Shown: positions 26,480 to 35,690, counted from the stretch's first letter. The stretch: 64,000 nucleotides of DNA from Paraphysomonas bandaiensis (GCA_965644295.1 CBFFRP010000419.1:62001-126000), one strand, 5' to 3'. Made by a program: numbers and translations. The notes: a model not told the origin generated them from the sequence alone.

Positions 26480-27233
26480 ATGGAGGTTGCTCCATCTCAA
26501 ACTCTTTATATTAATAATATAAACGAGAAGATTAAGAAGAATGTACTTAAGAGAATGCTCTATGCATTATTTTCACAATACGGGAAGGTTATAGAGATTG
26601 TTGCATGCAAAGGGATTAAACTACGAGGACAAGTATGTACATCTGATTGTATTTTTGTGATATCCTCATGTTTTTTTAGGCATGGGTGGTTTATCAGGAA
26701 ATCACATCAGCTACAACTGCTCTACGAAGACTTCAAGGGTTTAATTTCTATGACAAGCCATTGGTATGCATATTATTTACTATCATATGACTGGTACTGA
26801 TATTGTATCTATACAGCGTATCGCATTCGCTAAGCAGAAGTCTGATATAGTAGCCAAAAAGGATGGCACATTCCAGCCTAGGCAAAAACGCCAGCGCGAG
26901 GAGCCAACTCCCATGGAAGTCGGTGATAACGATGCCCCTAAGTCTGCACCAGCGGTCCAAGCGGCACCCAAACAACCCAAACCTGTTGTTAATAACGTCC
27001 CCCACCGTATTCTCTTCGCTCAGAACCTCCCAGAAGAGTGCAATGATCAGATGCTGACGATGCTCTTCCAGCAATACCCGGGCTTCCAGGAGGTCCGCAT
27101 GGCCCCTGGAAACAAGGGCATCGCCTTTATCGAATTCCAGGACGTCGTACAGGCTGGAATTGCCTTGCAACAACTGAATGGTTTCCAACTTACCACCACA
27201 GATACATTGCACTTGACGTATGGAAAACAGTAA
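26480..27233 (+). CDS. SNRPB2: U1A/U2B''-type spliceosomal RRM protein
   Basis: Component of U2 (U2B'') and/or U1 (U1A) snRNP that binds the snRNA hairpin loop through RRM1. Three exons in phase: 26480-26632, 26680-26763 and 26817-27233, 217 aa. RRM1 has RNP2 [13 protein letters not shown] and RNP1 KLRGQAWVVY; the RGQA in RNP1 is typical of this family. The linker is basic then Pro/Ala-rich (RQKRQREEP). RRM2 has [10 protein letters not shown] and [13 protein letters not shown] and ends LTYGKQ, as in both vertebrate paralogues. Protists often have one gene for both roles, so U1A versus U2B'' cannot be decided here. Introns are 47 and 53 bases. Confidence 0.92.
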
Positions 27234-27787
27234 ATTTAATTCTTGTTGGAATGTGCATCTTCTATGGTGAAATCGAAATTGGATTGGTGCTAAGCCGTGG
27301 GTCATAGTACCCATGTTAGTTCGTACTAGGTCATTTAACTCAATGGGGGTAGATATTCCGGTAGGCAAATGCTAAATCTTGTGGTAACAAAGTAATTCAC
27401 TGGACTTTATTTATGCAAGTGTTGTGTTTTTTACGTTTTTACACGCCCCAAGTTGATGGCGCGGATGTCTGTTGAGTCAAGCAATTTACAACGTACACAT
27501 ATAGCAATCACTTCACTCAACATGAAAATAAGTAGTTATGTAAATAGTCGCCACGTAGCGTTCGGCAGATTGAGGTCAATTAACAATTCACTTGACAAGG
27601 TGAAGGCAGTTACATATTACATTTATCACTTCGCTCAGCATGAAAATAAGTAGTTATGTATATAGTCGCCACGTAGCGTTCGGCAGATTGAGGTCAATTA
27701 ACAATTCACTTGACAAGGTGAAGGCAGTTACATTTTTACATTTCAACAAGGTTGAATAATTGGGAAATTAACACCGTGAGTTGAGAC
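27234..27787. other. Intergenic with tandem duplication
   Basis: Downstream of the U1A/U2B''-type gene. Contains the 118-bp direct duplication described separately and ends at the hAT element. No gene recognised. Confidence 0.45.
27507..27735 (+). repeat. Two-copy tandem repeat, 118-bp period
   Basis: Copy one starts at 27507 and copy two at 27625. They share ATGAAAATAAGTAGTTATGT, GTCGCCACGTAGCGTTCGG and the following AGATTGAGGTCAATTAAC, with a few substitutions. No coding meaning. Confidence 0.85.
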
Positions 27788-27962
27788 CAGGGCTAGGAAA
27801 CAATATATTGCAATACTATTGTAAGTTAGCGTTCTATCAATACTATTGATGGAGATTTTAAGCAGGCTCTCAATATATTGCAATATATTAGTATGACTAA
27901 GCAGTAAGTAAACACACCCGTAGATTCAATTTTTAGTATTAGTAAGTAACAACTGCTTATAG

Positions 27963-28567
27963 CTAATAAAAATCCACCTCGTCCTCTGATCCATCATCGC
28001 TGACGTCAACATCACCATATTCATCCAAAATTATTTGAAATATGCTTGCATTCGGCCACAACTGTCGATTAGCTTTCAGAAACAACAGCATATTAAGTGT
28101 AGAAGGATGCATACTTTTGCGCAACACTGACATGATAAGTTTAGCTGCGCTGAACAGGCGTTCACATGTATTGGAAGTACATACTACATGATAACGATGA
28201 GTGCATACAAAAGTAGGGACATTTACCGCTGTTTTTGGAGTCCGGTTAAAGGTGAACCAAACATGCAAAGTCTGTGGGCGCGTACGAGTAAAATGTTTTT
28301 TGCTTTGTCCGAAGGTTGGAAAACAAAAGCATCCATGGGACCATTGGTGCAGACAACCCTTAAATACTTCTTCATTGAATCTTCCCACTCACCATGCGAC
28401 AATGTGTGGTTCTTCAAGTTGTTGTAGCCATTCGATATCTTCTGCACTCGTACGCGCCCACAGACTTTGCATACGTGCTTGTTTGGTTCACCTTCAACCG
28501 GACTCCAAAAACAGCGGTAAATGTCCCTACTTTTATATGCACTCATCGTTATCATGCCACTAGGCAT
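27963..28567 (-). pseudogene. hAT transposase remnant (BED finger and dimerisation domain)
   Basis: Reading leftward on the minus strand, 28567 to 28223 gives a BED-type finger with VCKVCGRVRV and NLKNHTLSHGEW. 28388 to 27963 gives the hAT dimerisation region with TSNTCERLFSAAKLIMS and MLLFLKANRQLW. The DDE/RNase H-like middle is absent. The BED segment is also duplicated in opposite orientation (about 28188-28293 against 28442-28556), so the element is internally rearranged as well as deleted. Confidence 0.75.
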
Positions 28568-28613
28568 TCTTATATCCTATAGTTGTCTCTTCTTGTCACT
28601 ATCGTATGGGCAG

Positions 28614-28752
28614 TCAGCATCTTATTTTTTCGAGAATATATTGAAGCAAAATTCTTCTATATTACTGCAATACAACTACGGCTAGAATACACATAATTAT
28701 TGTCTCAATTTTAGAGGCATCTTCGAACAAAAATACACAAAGGATGCCGATA
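28614..28752 (+). repeat. MITE-like repeat, copy B
   Basis: Inside the hAT element. Shares TACTGCAATACAACTACGGC with copy C and ends in GGATGCCGATAGGATA. The flanking CTATCGTATGGGCA gives imperfect terminal inverted repeats. Confidence 0.65.
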
Positions 28753-28900
28753 GGATAGGATATAAGAGTGCTGTTTGAGCTGGCGATCCATAAAAAATAG
28801 AAAATAACATCAAAAATAGGCTTTTTTTCTTATTTTCCGGATATTTGTACACATGGACTTGTATTTTTTACCCTATATGACTATCATAATATTGATCGTA

Positions 28901-29049
28901 TCGGCAGACTGCATCATATATTTCGGATATAAATTGAAGCAAATATACTCTATATTACTGCAATACAACTACGGCTGAAATACAGATAATTGTTATCTCA
29001 AAATTAGAGGCATCTTTGAACAAAAATAAAATAAAGGATGCCGTTACGA
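28901..29049 (+). repeat. MITE-like repeat, copy C
   Basis: Best-preserved ends: starts near ATCGTATCGGCA and ends GGATGCCGTTACGAT, imperfect inverted repeats. Lies just inside the right end of the hAT element. Confidence 0.65.
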
Positions 29050-29148
29050 TTGCAATATATTGCAATATATTGTGAGCCACTTTAACAGAAACAATATTGA
29101 TGGGATTTTTGGCCGGTCGAACAATCAATATATTGTTTCCTAGCCCTG

Positions 29149-29577
29149 ATTGAGACAATACTGTTGAATATATTGTTTCACAATGGTTGATAGTCTATAC
29201 TACTGTTGAATATATTGTTTCACAATGGTTGAATATTATTTAAGTTATTGGTGTAGAGTGTAGACTGTAGACTATACTGTATGCTGTATGATAGTGATAT
29301 AGTTACCTTTAAGTTTACTTTGCGTAGCCCTCAACAAAGTCGGACTTACACCTTTTCGTGGTGTTCTGGGGTGTAAGTTGTAAGTACCGGGGATTTTTCT
29401 CCGGGAACTAACGTGAGCCGCATATATAGTGAGCAGGTAACTTTATAGTCATAGCCTAATCCTTGTGTAGTACAACAGACACAAATATAAGTGTCACTTG
29501 TGTAGATGTCTTTAGATCCTGACGAAAAAACAGGCATCCGAGAATACCCACACGTAGGGTAACCAGGGTATAGAGCT
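29149..29577. other. Spacer between hAT element and viral element
   Basis: Contains a direct repeat around ACTGTTGAATATATTGTTTC (about 29161-29230). No gene was recognised. The minus-strand frame 29456-29662 crosses into the viral terminal repeat and is not supported. Confidence 0.4.
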
Positions 29578-29583
29578 GCTTGT
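29578..29583 (+). repeat. Target-site duplication, left copy (GCTTGT)
   Basis: GCTTGT immediately before the terminal C run of the viral element. The same six bases follow the right end at 46418-46423, where the first G could instead belong to the terminal G run; the duplication is then 5 bp (CTTGT). Six-bp duplications are typical of Polinton/Maverick integrases. Confidence 0.8.
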
Positions 29584-30010
29584 CCCCCCCGAGCGCCAGA
29601 CAGCCATGGCTAAGTAATTTAGATTCCGTTTCTTCGAAACTACATCTTATTGGTGGAGTCATAAAATTCTAAATTATTAAATGGGCTATCACTTATTCTT
29701 ATATATTATATATCTTTTCTATCAATTATATATATTCTATTCATTCTAACATTCTAACATTTCTAAGATTTCTAGACAAATCCAATTCCCCAATTTTAAA
29801 ATATTGGGAAATTTGGGTCCAAAAAATAGTAGAATTGATGGAATAGCTACAAACTAAATCTCTGACATTAAAGTCCGCAGTAGCTACAAACGAGCTCGCC
29901 ACTATACTAACAACGCTATCTAATCTACACAACACGATAGCATCATCACTGTCGAAAATGTTTCATGGTTAGACATATGGATCGCAAACTTACAATACTT
30001 TTTATTAGTA
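29584..30010. repeat. Left terminal inverted repeat of the viral element
   Basis: Starts CCCCCCCGAGCGCCAGAC. By eye it is identical to the complement of the right end from 29584 to 29930, then shows scattered differences to the inner boundary near TTTTTATTAG. Small frames inside (29741-29935) are mirrored at 46045-46260 and are not treated as genes. Confidence 0.93.
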
Positions 30011-30028
30011 AAACTATTTAAAGATATA
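30006..30028 (+). promoter_or_regulatory. Early-type upstream motif, copy 1
   Basis: ATTAGTAAAACTATTTAAAG at the inner edge of the left terminal repeat, directly before the first viral gene. Near-identical words precede the helicase (minus strand, 33122-33146) and the zinc-finger gene at 35025 (34984-35003). Promoter function is inferred from recurrence and position. Confidence 0.55.
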
Positions 30029-30460
30029 ATGATATTAATAAATATGAATAAAAATAAAAGAACGTGTAAATGGTGCTCTAAGAGTTTAGTGGCAATAGGT
30101 ACCAGTCGTGCTAACGGAAAAGCAAATCATTCTGATTGGAGTACTCGCAAGTATCATAAAGCATGTTATAAAGAAAAATATTATAAACGCCAGCTGATAA
30201 AGTATGAAATTAGACAGTGGGGGCAATTGATGGAATGCTGGTATTCTTATGATCAGGGAATTTTGACTGATCAAGATGCTCAGCATTTATTTTATTATTT
30301 AGATAAAGAGAGCAAAATCGATAAAAAAGGCTACATTGATGTATCTAATGATGATTATTTTAAGTATTATGATATTTTATACACTGCAGAAAGATTTTGT
30401 AGGACAGTTAAAACAGAGCAACTATCTAAATTTGAAGAGTTTGTATTGTCTTATTTTTAA
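30029..30460 (+). CDS. Small viral zinc-binding protein
   Basis: 143 aa from 30029, or 138 aa from the Met at 30044 (MNKNKRTCKW), which I slightly prefer because the earlier residues look like leader. CKWCSKSL with a later RKYHKACYKE gives a Cys-x2-Cys/His-x3-Cys pattern consistent with one zinc site. The rest is charged and helical, ending near FEEFVLSYF. Small proteins with this CKWC/HKAC arrangement occur in large DNA viruses and PLVs, with unknown function. It is followed 26 bases later by the integrase, possibly co-transcribed. Confidence 0.65.
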   Translation: MILINMNKNKRTCKWCSKSLVAIGTSRANGKANHSDWSTRKYHKACYKEKYYKRQLIKYEIRQWGQLMECWYSYDQGILTDQDAQHLFYYLDKESKIDKKGYIDVSNDDYFKYYDILYTAERFCRTVKTEQLSKFEEFVLSYF

Positions 30461-30486
30461 AATTGTTATATTTGCTAATAATATAT

Positions 30487-31518
30487 ATGAGTAAATATAG
30501 AAAAGTTTTACATGATTTAAATTTAATAGATGATGTAGATGATAACGATCTTGTGGGAAATTTATTAAGTAAACCTAAGCGAGATAAACCAATTAACACC
30601 CCTCACACTCATGTAAATGAAAAAGACTACATTCATCAAGCTGATACCTTGTATCTTCCTCATGATGGTAAATATAAATATGCCTTAGTTGTTGTAGACT
30701 TAGCAACCAACCACATGGATGCAGAACCATTAAAAGATAAAAGTTCATCAGAAGCAAAAGATGCTATTAAAAGAATATACAATCGCAAGTATTTAAATAA
30801 ACCCCATACAATAGAAGTCGATGACGGAACAGAATTTAAAGATCACTTTAAAAAGTATTTTGATAATATAAGAGTGAAAAGAGCTGGCAGGCATCGACAA
30901 CAAGCATCGGTTGAGGGTATGAATTCATTAATCAGCAAGTTACTGCAAAGAAGTATGTTGCTAGAATCAATGAAAAAGAAAAGAGAAATAACTGCTTGGG
31001 TTGAAGATTTACCTTTGGTAGTTAAAGCATTAAATGAACACTTTTCTAAGAAAGCTACTGAAATTGACGCAGATAAAAATCCACCTAAATGTAAAGGAGA
31101 TAGTTGTAAACTACTTGAGGTTGGTACAAAAGTAAGAATAATATTAGAAGTTCCACAAGAATATACATCAGGAAAAAGGTTAATTGGAAAGTTTAGAGAA
31201 GGAGACATTAGATGGGAAGATAAAATTAGAACTATTACCAGGTTGTATATTAGACCAGGACAACCACCAATGTATAAAGTTGATAATATTGATGTTGCAT
31301 ATACTAAAAATCAATTACAAGTTATAAAAGAAGATGAAAAGGTACCACAAGCAGAGGAAGATGGGTTGCAAGAAGTAGAAAAAATTATTGGAAGAAAAAA
31401 AATAAACAATAGAGTTCATTATAGAATTCTATGGTCTGATGGTGAAAAGAGTTATGAACCAAGAAGTGGATTAATTGATTATATCCCAGACTTAATAAAA
31501 CAATACGAAAAAAGCTAA
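30487..31518 (+). CDS. Polinton-type DDE integrase with chromodomain
   Basis: 343 aa from MSKYRK; an upstream in-frame Met at 30463 is less likely because TATATATG sits directly at 30487, as at other viral starts. Retroviral-type integrase that would insert the viral DNA and make the flanking duplication. RNase H-fold core: D71 in ALVVVDLATN, D112 in EVDDGTEF and E143 in QASVEGMN. The C-terminal residues, about 297-343, form a chromodomain (VEKIIGRKKINN, then YRILWSDGEKSYEP) as in Polinton and chromovirus integrases, which may bias insertion toward marked chromatin. No separate HHCC zinc motif is evident. The frame is intact with all catalytic acids. Confidence 0.93.
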   Translation: MSKYRKVLHDLNLIDDVDDNDLVGNLLSKPKRDKPINTPHTHVNEKDYIHQADTLYLPHDGKYKYALVVVDLATNHMDAEPLKDKSSSEAKDAIKRIYNRKYLNKPHTIEVDDGTEFKDHFKKYFDNIRVKRAGRHRQQASVEGMNSLISKLLQRSMLLESMKKKREITAWVEDLPLVVKALNEHFSKKATEIDADKNPPKCKGDSCKLLEVGTKVRIILEVPQEYTSGKRLIGKFREGDIRWEDKIRTITRLYIRPGQPPMYKVDNIDVAYTKNQLQVIKEDEKVPQAEEDGLQEVEKIIGRKKINNRVHYRILWSDGEKSYEPRSGLIDYIPDLIKQYEKS

Positions 31519-31519
31519 A

Positions 31520-33100
31520 TTATAATAATTGCAAAACTAAATCTTCATCATCAACATCATTGTTGTCATCATCATTATCTTCAAGTTTATACAATTGATG
31601 TTCAAGTTTATAAAATTCCTTCAGTTCTGACATGGCATTTTCTAATTCCTCTTTTGTATCATTTAGTTCTTCTTTAAGATCATTATAGTTTTGAAGCAAA
31701 CATGTGTATTCTTCCGCCCTTATATACTGGGCTTTGTCTTCTTTTATAAATACTTCGGCGTTATTGATTTTATTTTCAAATTCAAATAAATCCTCTTCGC
31801 TTATCCACTTATTATTTTCATATATATTTTTCAACTCTTCATGTTTCATATTGTATACATAATATTGACTACCGTGTTTATTAACTTTAATAGGTTTAAT
31901 ATTTAGTTTTGTTAAAAGTCTACCAAGTTTTTCTTTACTTGTATTGTCTTTAGTTTCATCTTTGTAATCAATAAAAAAATCTTTAGTTTTACAATTAAAG
32001 TCTTTTTGTTTTAAAATATATTCATCTTTAATATATTTGTAAAGTTTAGGCAATGCATCAATAATTTTCTGCTTTCTAGTATTAGATTCTGGCATTTTAT
32101 CTTCATTCCACTTGTCTAATGTTTTGAATCTGTCCACCATTTCATAATAAAATGCATTTTGAACATTTTTATTTGTTGTTGCAATATGAAGATTTTCAAA
32201 ATATTGTTTATTACCTTTATATGATTCATCAATATCAGTAGCTACATATCTTTCATTATTAGACTGTGTAAAGTGCAGTGCATCATTATTAGTTGTGATA
32301 ATTACATTAAATGTATTTGTTTGAGTATAGGGTGTTCGGTGCATTTCTCTGCAATCAAATGTTGGTTCTGTGATAAGACTTTTACATCTGTCAGCAATGC
32401 TTTTAAAGTTTCCATTGTCAACAGGCATCTCATCTAAATTAAGTAAAGCACAACCTTCAAATGGCTTTGTATAGGATATTACAGTTTCGGGTGAACTAGT
32501 TTTACAAATAGCGTTTCCTAAAATCTCCGCTAAAAAGTTGATGATGGTTCCTCTACCACATCTCTCTGAACACTGTGAATATATTGCTTTCCTCAACTTT
32601 CTTCCGCATAATGTGCAAGCAATAAAATTTAATATCCATTCATATAATTCTTCATTTTTAGAACACCATACATTAAACAAATGGTCATATATTAATTTTA
32701 AACCATTTTTGACTTCTGTCGTCACGTTTACTCTTTTCTTCGTATCTACATTAAACGGGCGAGCCATATTTATATAACGTTTTCCATTTTCTTCAAATAT
32801 TAAAGACTTTTGAAAATTGATTGTTATATTATACGTTTTAGCATACATTTCTGTTGATTTAATATAATCTTTTGCTGAAAATTTAACTACTTTAGTATTT
32901 GGATACATTAAAACAAGATCATTTGACAACAAAGATGATATATCATGATTGTTATAAAGTGTAAATTCTTTTCCATCATAATGAAACATGTCTTTTTTAT
33001 ATTTAAAAAAAAACTTTTGAATGTAAACTTTAGCCTCGTCAATACGATCACTGTCAATAAGGTTTTTAAGATTTTGAATATCCCAGTTAGTTTCTACCAT
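31520..33100 (-). CDS. SF3/D5-type replicative helicase
   Basis: 526 aa. ATPase core at about residues 165-300: a P-loop-like segment with CGRGT (R183 where a Lys is expected), Walker B ALLNLDE (218-224), motif C NVIITTNN (265-272) and a following arginine (NNERYVATDID). Residues 340-440 resemble the D5 C-terminal winged region (DFFIDYKDE, GRLLTKLNI). The C-terminus is an acidic coiled coil ending in an Asp-rich tail. No primase (AEP) motif is clear in residues 1-150, so priming may be protein-based through the polymerase. Convergent with the integrase, one base apart, and divergent from the polymerase. The frame is intact. Confidence 0.85.
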   Translation of the reverse strand: MVETNWDIQNLKNLIDSDRIDEAKVYIQKFFFKYKKDMFHYDGKEFTLYNNHDISSLLSNDLVLMYPNTKVVKFSAKDYIKSTEMYAKTYNITINFQKSLIFEENGKRYINMARPFNVDTKKRVNVTTEVKNGLKLIYDHLFNVWCSKNEELYEWILNFIACTLCGRKLRKAIYSQCSERCGRGTIINFLAEILGNAICKTSSPETVISYTKPFEGCALLNLDEMPVDNGNFKSIADRCKSLITEPTFDCREMHRTPYTQTNTFNVIITTNNDALHFTQSNNERYVATDIDESYKGNKQYFENLHIATTNKNVQNAFYYEMVDRFKTLDKWNEDKMPESNTRKQKIIDALPKLYKYIKDEYILKQKDFNCKTKDFFIDYKDETKDNTSKEKLGRLLTKLNIKPIKVNKHGSQYYVYNMKHEELKNIYENNKWISEEDLFEFENKINNAEVFIKEDKAQYIRAEEYTCLLQNYNDLKEELNDTKEELENAMSELKEFYKLEHQLYKLEDNDDDNNDVDDEDLVLQLL

Positions 33101-33187
33101 ATATACAATGTATATATTATTATTTCTTTAAATAGTTTTTACTAATAATATATATTTAAAGATTTATTTTATATATACATTGTATAT
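33101..33187. promoter_or_regulatory. Divergent viral promoter between helicase and polymerase
   Basis: 87 bases. Both genes are preceded by the same word, TACATTGTATATATGG with the ATG at its end, in opposite orientations, so the region is bounded by an inverted repeat. The helicase side also has the early-type motif (33122-33146, minus strand). The sequence suggests matched expression of the two replication enzymes. Confidence 0.65.
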
Positions 33188-34978
33188 ATGGTTAAACCCA
33201 AACAGCGAAAGACGAATTTTAGAATAGGTAAAATTAATGTTGTTGAACTTTTGTATCCAAGAAACAATAAGCACAGATATAAAAAGAATAAAATTAAAAA
33301 ATTAGTAGAGGCACAACAAAATAAGTATCAAGGGCATCCACTAAAATTTATGATATCAATTAACATACCTGGAAGAGGATGGCGATCAGGTAAACAGTTT
33401 AAGGTTTCAGAAGATGTTATTTTACTTGATGATTACGATGATGAATATGATGATACTAATCAATTCGCGGTATATGTGTGGAAAGATAACCAAGCATACG
33501 GGGGAAGCGATAAACATAATGATTGTTTTTATAAAGCTTTATATCGTGGCATGAATGGTAAGCTTCGATGGAAAGATGCATATCGTTTTAAGAGAGCATT
33601 TAAATTAGAAAGAAATTCTCTATTTCCCATCTCATTAATATCAGAAGTTGAAGATAAATGCAAAACAAATATTAATATTACAGGTGATCATTATTTTACG
33701 ACAGCAGGCAAGTACTCAACAACAATTAATATGAAGTTAGTTAATGAACATTATACATTAAATACAAGTCATAAAAACAAAGATATGTTAAAAGGAATTG
33801 TTTTTACACCAAAGAAAATAGTTGTTGCAAAATTAGATAACAAAAATAAATTATTTAACTGTTATGATGGAGAAAAAGAGTATGAAGTATCATGTGAAAC
33901 ATTTTATGATAGTAAGTATAAAAACTATTCATCTGAAATGGCTTATGTTACATATAAAACAAATGAAAGCTTGCAAGATTACTATTACAAATTTATTAAA
34001 AACATTGATGTAATAAAAAATGCTTCTGACGGTTTGATTGATTATAGAACATGCGCAGGTGATTCAAGAATAGCGGTATTAAGATTATTTTACAATAGAA
34101 CAATCGCAATCGATAACCCAGAACCTATAAATAAAATAGAAGAGTATTGGATACGAATGGCATTTTTAGGAGGCCTAATATATTCTGAAAATCTAGAATT
34201 AAACCAAGCAATTAGTTATGATATAAACAGTGCATACCCATATTTTATTAGCAAGAATTCTTTCCGCATACCAATAAAACAAGGAACATTTACAAGTTTC
34301 AAAGAATTGCCTAAAATATTAGGCTATGGCATATACCGAATTCAAATATATAAATCTGATGATAAACACACAAATAAGTTATTTCGATTTAATAAGAATA
34401 ATTACTATACACATTATGATATATATAATGCAATTAGTTTAGGATTAAGAATGGAATTAATACAAGATGGACAAGCAAACGCACTAATATATGGCGCTAA
34501 TGATTGTATCAATGCTTCCAAAATGTTTAAACCTTTAGTAGATTATCTTTACTCAATGAAATCGGACGGTGTGGTTTTAGCTAAAAATATGCTTAATACT
34601 CTATGGGGGGCACTATGTAAACGTAATCATCACTATAAAAAAGTCAGTGTAGATGGTGATGTTGTTGAATTGCCGGAAAATATTGACATAAGCAACATAT
34701 CACCAGAAAAAGATAATCATCTTGTAAGATATGAGATACATGGAAAATATTACGATTATCCTTATGCAAGACTCGGACCATTTCTAACTGCTGCAGTTAG
34801 AAAATATATGTCGGATACAATTCAACCACACAAACAACATGTGTATAGAATTCACACAGATGGCTTTATTATCAACAAACATATAGATTTGCCTCTGACA
34901 AAGAAATTAGGTGAATGGAAAATAGAACACAATGGAAAATGTAAAATACATAACGCTTGTGAAGTTGAATGGATTTAA
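33188..34978 (+). CDS. Protein-primed-type family B DNA polymerase, compact, with OTU-like N-terminus
   Basis: 596 aa. Polymerase motifs in order: A, AISYDINSAYPY with D345; B, AKNMLNTLWGALCKRN (K466, N470, G474); C, YRIHTDGF with D558; then KKLGEWKIE at the end. This spacing is like the protein-primed PolB of Polintons and PLVs, but those are often near twice as long. I find no DxE exonuclease motif upstream. Instead residues 95-195 carry HNDCFYKAL (C113) and VNEHYTLN (H188), arranged like the Cys and His of OTU-type proteases. Role: genome replication, probably primed by a terminal protein not identified here. The catalytic residues appear intact. Confidence 0.88.
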   Translation: MVKPKQRKTNFRIGKINVVELLYPRNNKHRYKKNKIKKLVEAQQNKYQGHPLKFMISINIPGRGWRSGKQFKVSEDVILLDDYDDEYDDTNQFAVYVWKDNQAYGGSDKHNDCFYKALYRGMNGKLRWKDAYRFKRAFKLERNSLFPISLISEVEDKCKTNINITGDHYFTTAGKYSTTINMKLVNEHYTLNTSHKNKDMLKGIVFTPKKIVVAKLDNKNKLFNCYDGEKEYEVSCETFYDSKYKNYSSEMAYVTYKTNESLQDYYYKFIKNIDVIKNASDGLIDYRTCAGDSRIAVLRLFYNRTIAIDNPEPINKIEEYWIRMAFLGGLIYSENLELNQAISYDINSAYPYFISKNSFRIPIKQGTFTSFKELPKILGYGIYRIQIYKSDDKHTNKLFRFNKNNYYTHYDIYNAISLGLRMELIQDGQANALIYGANDCINASKMFKPLVDYLYSMKSDGVVLAKNMLNTLWGALCKRNHHYKKVSVDGDVVELPENIDISNISPEKDNHLVRYEIHGKYYDYPYARLGPFLTAAVRKYMSDTIQPHKQHVYRIHTDGFIINKHIDLPLTKKLGEWKIEHNGKCKIHNACEVEWI

Positions 34979-35024
34979 ATACATAAAACTATTTAAAGAA
35001 ACAATATATATTATATATTATCAA

Positions 35025-35348
35025 ATGACTAAAAATAGTAAAGAATATTCCAATGAGTATTATCAAAAAAATAAAGAAAAAAGATTATCTAAAGTATTTT
35101 GTGAATGTTGTCAAATATACTGTTCTAGAAACAATTTATCAACTCATAATAAAACTGCTAAACATATTAGAAACTCATTGCCAACACAATCTGAAATTTT
35201 AACAGAATTAGAAGCAATAAAACAAGAATTAGAAGACATTAAGAAATCTAAACAAGATTCATTGATGTATTGTTGGGGATGTCAAGAATCATTTACAGAA
35301 TCTCAAAAAACTAAACATAAATGTTCAAGTAAACATAGAAATCTTTAA
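35025..35348 (+). CDS. Small viral protein with two C2H2-like fingers
   Basis: 107 aa from MTKNSKEYSNEYY. Finger one CECCQIYCSRNNLSTHNKTAKH and finger two CWGCQESFTESQKTKHKCSSKH, each here quoted as CECC...HNKTAKH and CWGC...KHKCSSKH, are Cys-x2-Cys with two His. A helical linker (ILTELEAIKQELEDIKK) joins them, possibly for dimerisation. The N-terminal EYYQKNKEKR also occurs in the next gene (EYYLKNRDTL). Probably a nucleic-acid-binding regulator. It follows an early-type upstream motif at 34984. Confidence 0.7.
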   Translation: MTKNSKEYSNEYYQKNKEKRLSKVFCECCQIYCSRNNLSTHNKTAKHIRNSLPTQSEILTELEAIKQELEDIKKSKQDSLMYCWGCQESFTESQKTKHKCSSKHRNL

Positions 35349-35611
35349 GTAAAATTTATTATAAATGTATCATCATCGATAACTTTATATTTTTTCTGTT
35401 TTTTCCTTTTGGTATCCTTTTTTGTATGTACCCATTTCTTATATTCTTCATCCCCTTTAAGTGTTTTAATTTTTTTATAATAATAGTTTCTAGCATATTC
35501 ATTACATTTAGCTTTATTATTAAAATAGTAAATTCTATTTCGAATCAATAATGTGTCTCTGTTCTTTAAGTAATATTCATGATTATACTGTTTAAGTTTC
35601 TCTTTATTCAT
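35345..35611 (-). CDS. Small basic viral protein
   Basis: 88 aa from MNKEKLKQYNHEYY; the longer frame to 35629 adds MIINII, less likely. Very rich in Lys, Tyr and Asn, with EYYLKNRDTLLIRNRIYY, KRKKQKKYK near the end and an IDDDTFIINFT tail. Shares the EYYxKN opening with the zinc-finger protein next to it and overlaps that gene's end by four bases. Function unknown; nucleic-acid binding is plausible. Confidence 0.5.
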   Translation of the reverse strand: MNKEKLKQYNHEYYLKNRDTLLIRNRIYYFNNKAKCNEYARNYYYKKIKTLKGDEEYKKWVHTKKDTKRKKQKKYKVIDDDTFIINFT

Positions 35612-35690
35612 TATTATATTAATAATCAATAAAATTATAAAATGGCAAGTATCATAGGTAATAGTAATATTTTAAAAGCTTTTGTTATAG

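Larger units (their letters stand above)
27788..29148 (-). mobile_element. Defective hAT-superfamily DNA transposon with target duplication
   Basis: Ends are inverted repeats CAGGGCTAGGAAACAATATA and complement. Flanks are GTTGAGAC (27780-27787) and ATTGAGAC (29149-29156), an 8-bp target duplication with one difference, as expected for hAT. Inside are remnants of a BED zinc finger and of the C-terminal dimerisation domain; the catalytic core is missing. Two MITE copies (28614-28752 and 28901-29049) lie inside. A shorter relative is at 61963-62770. Confidence 0.85.

Noticed and set aside
26166-26522. Open frames of 92-118 codons rich in His, Tyr and Thr
   Set aside because: Translations of CATA microsatellite upstream of the U1A/U2B''-type gene.
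29741-29935. 64- and 71-codon frames mirrored in both terminal repeats (also 46045-46260)
   Set aside because: They lie wholly in the terminal inverted repeats, have no motif, and no start context like other viral genes.
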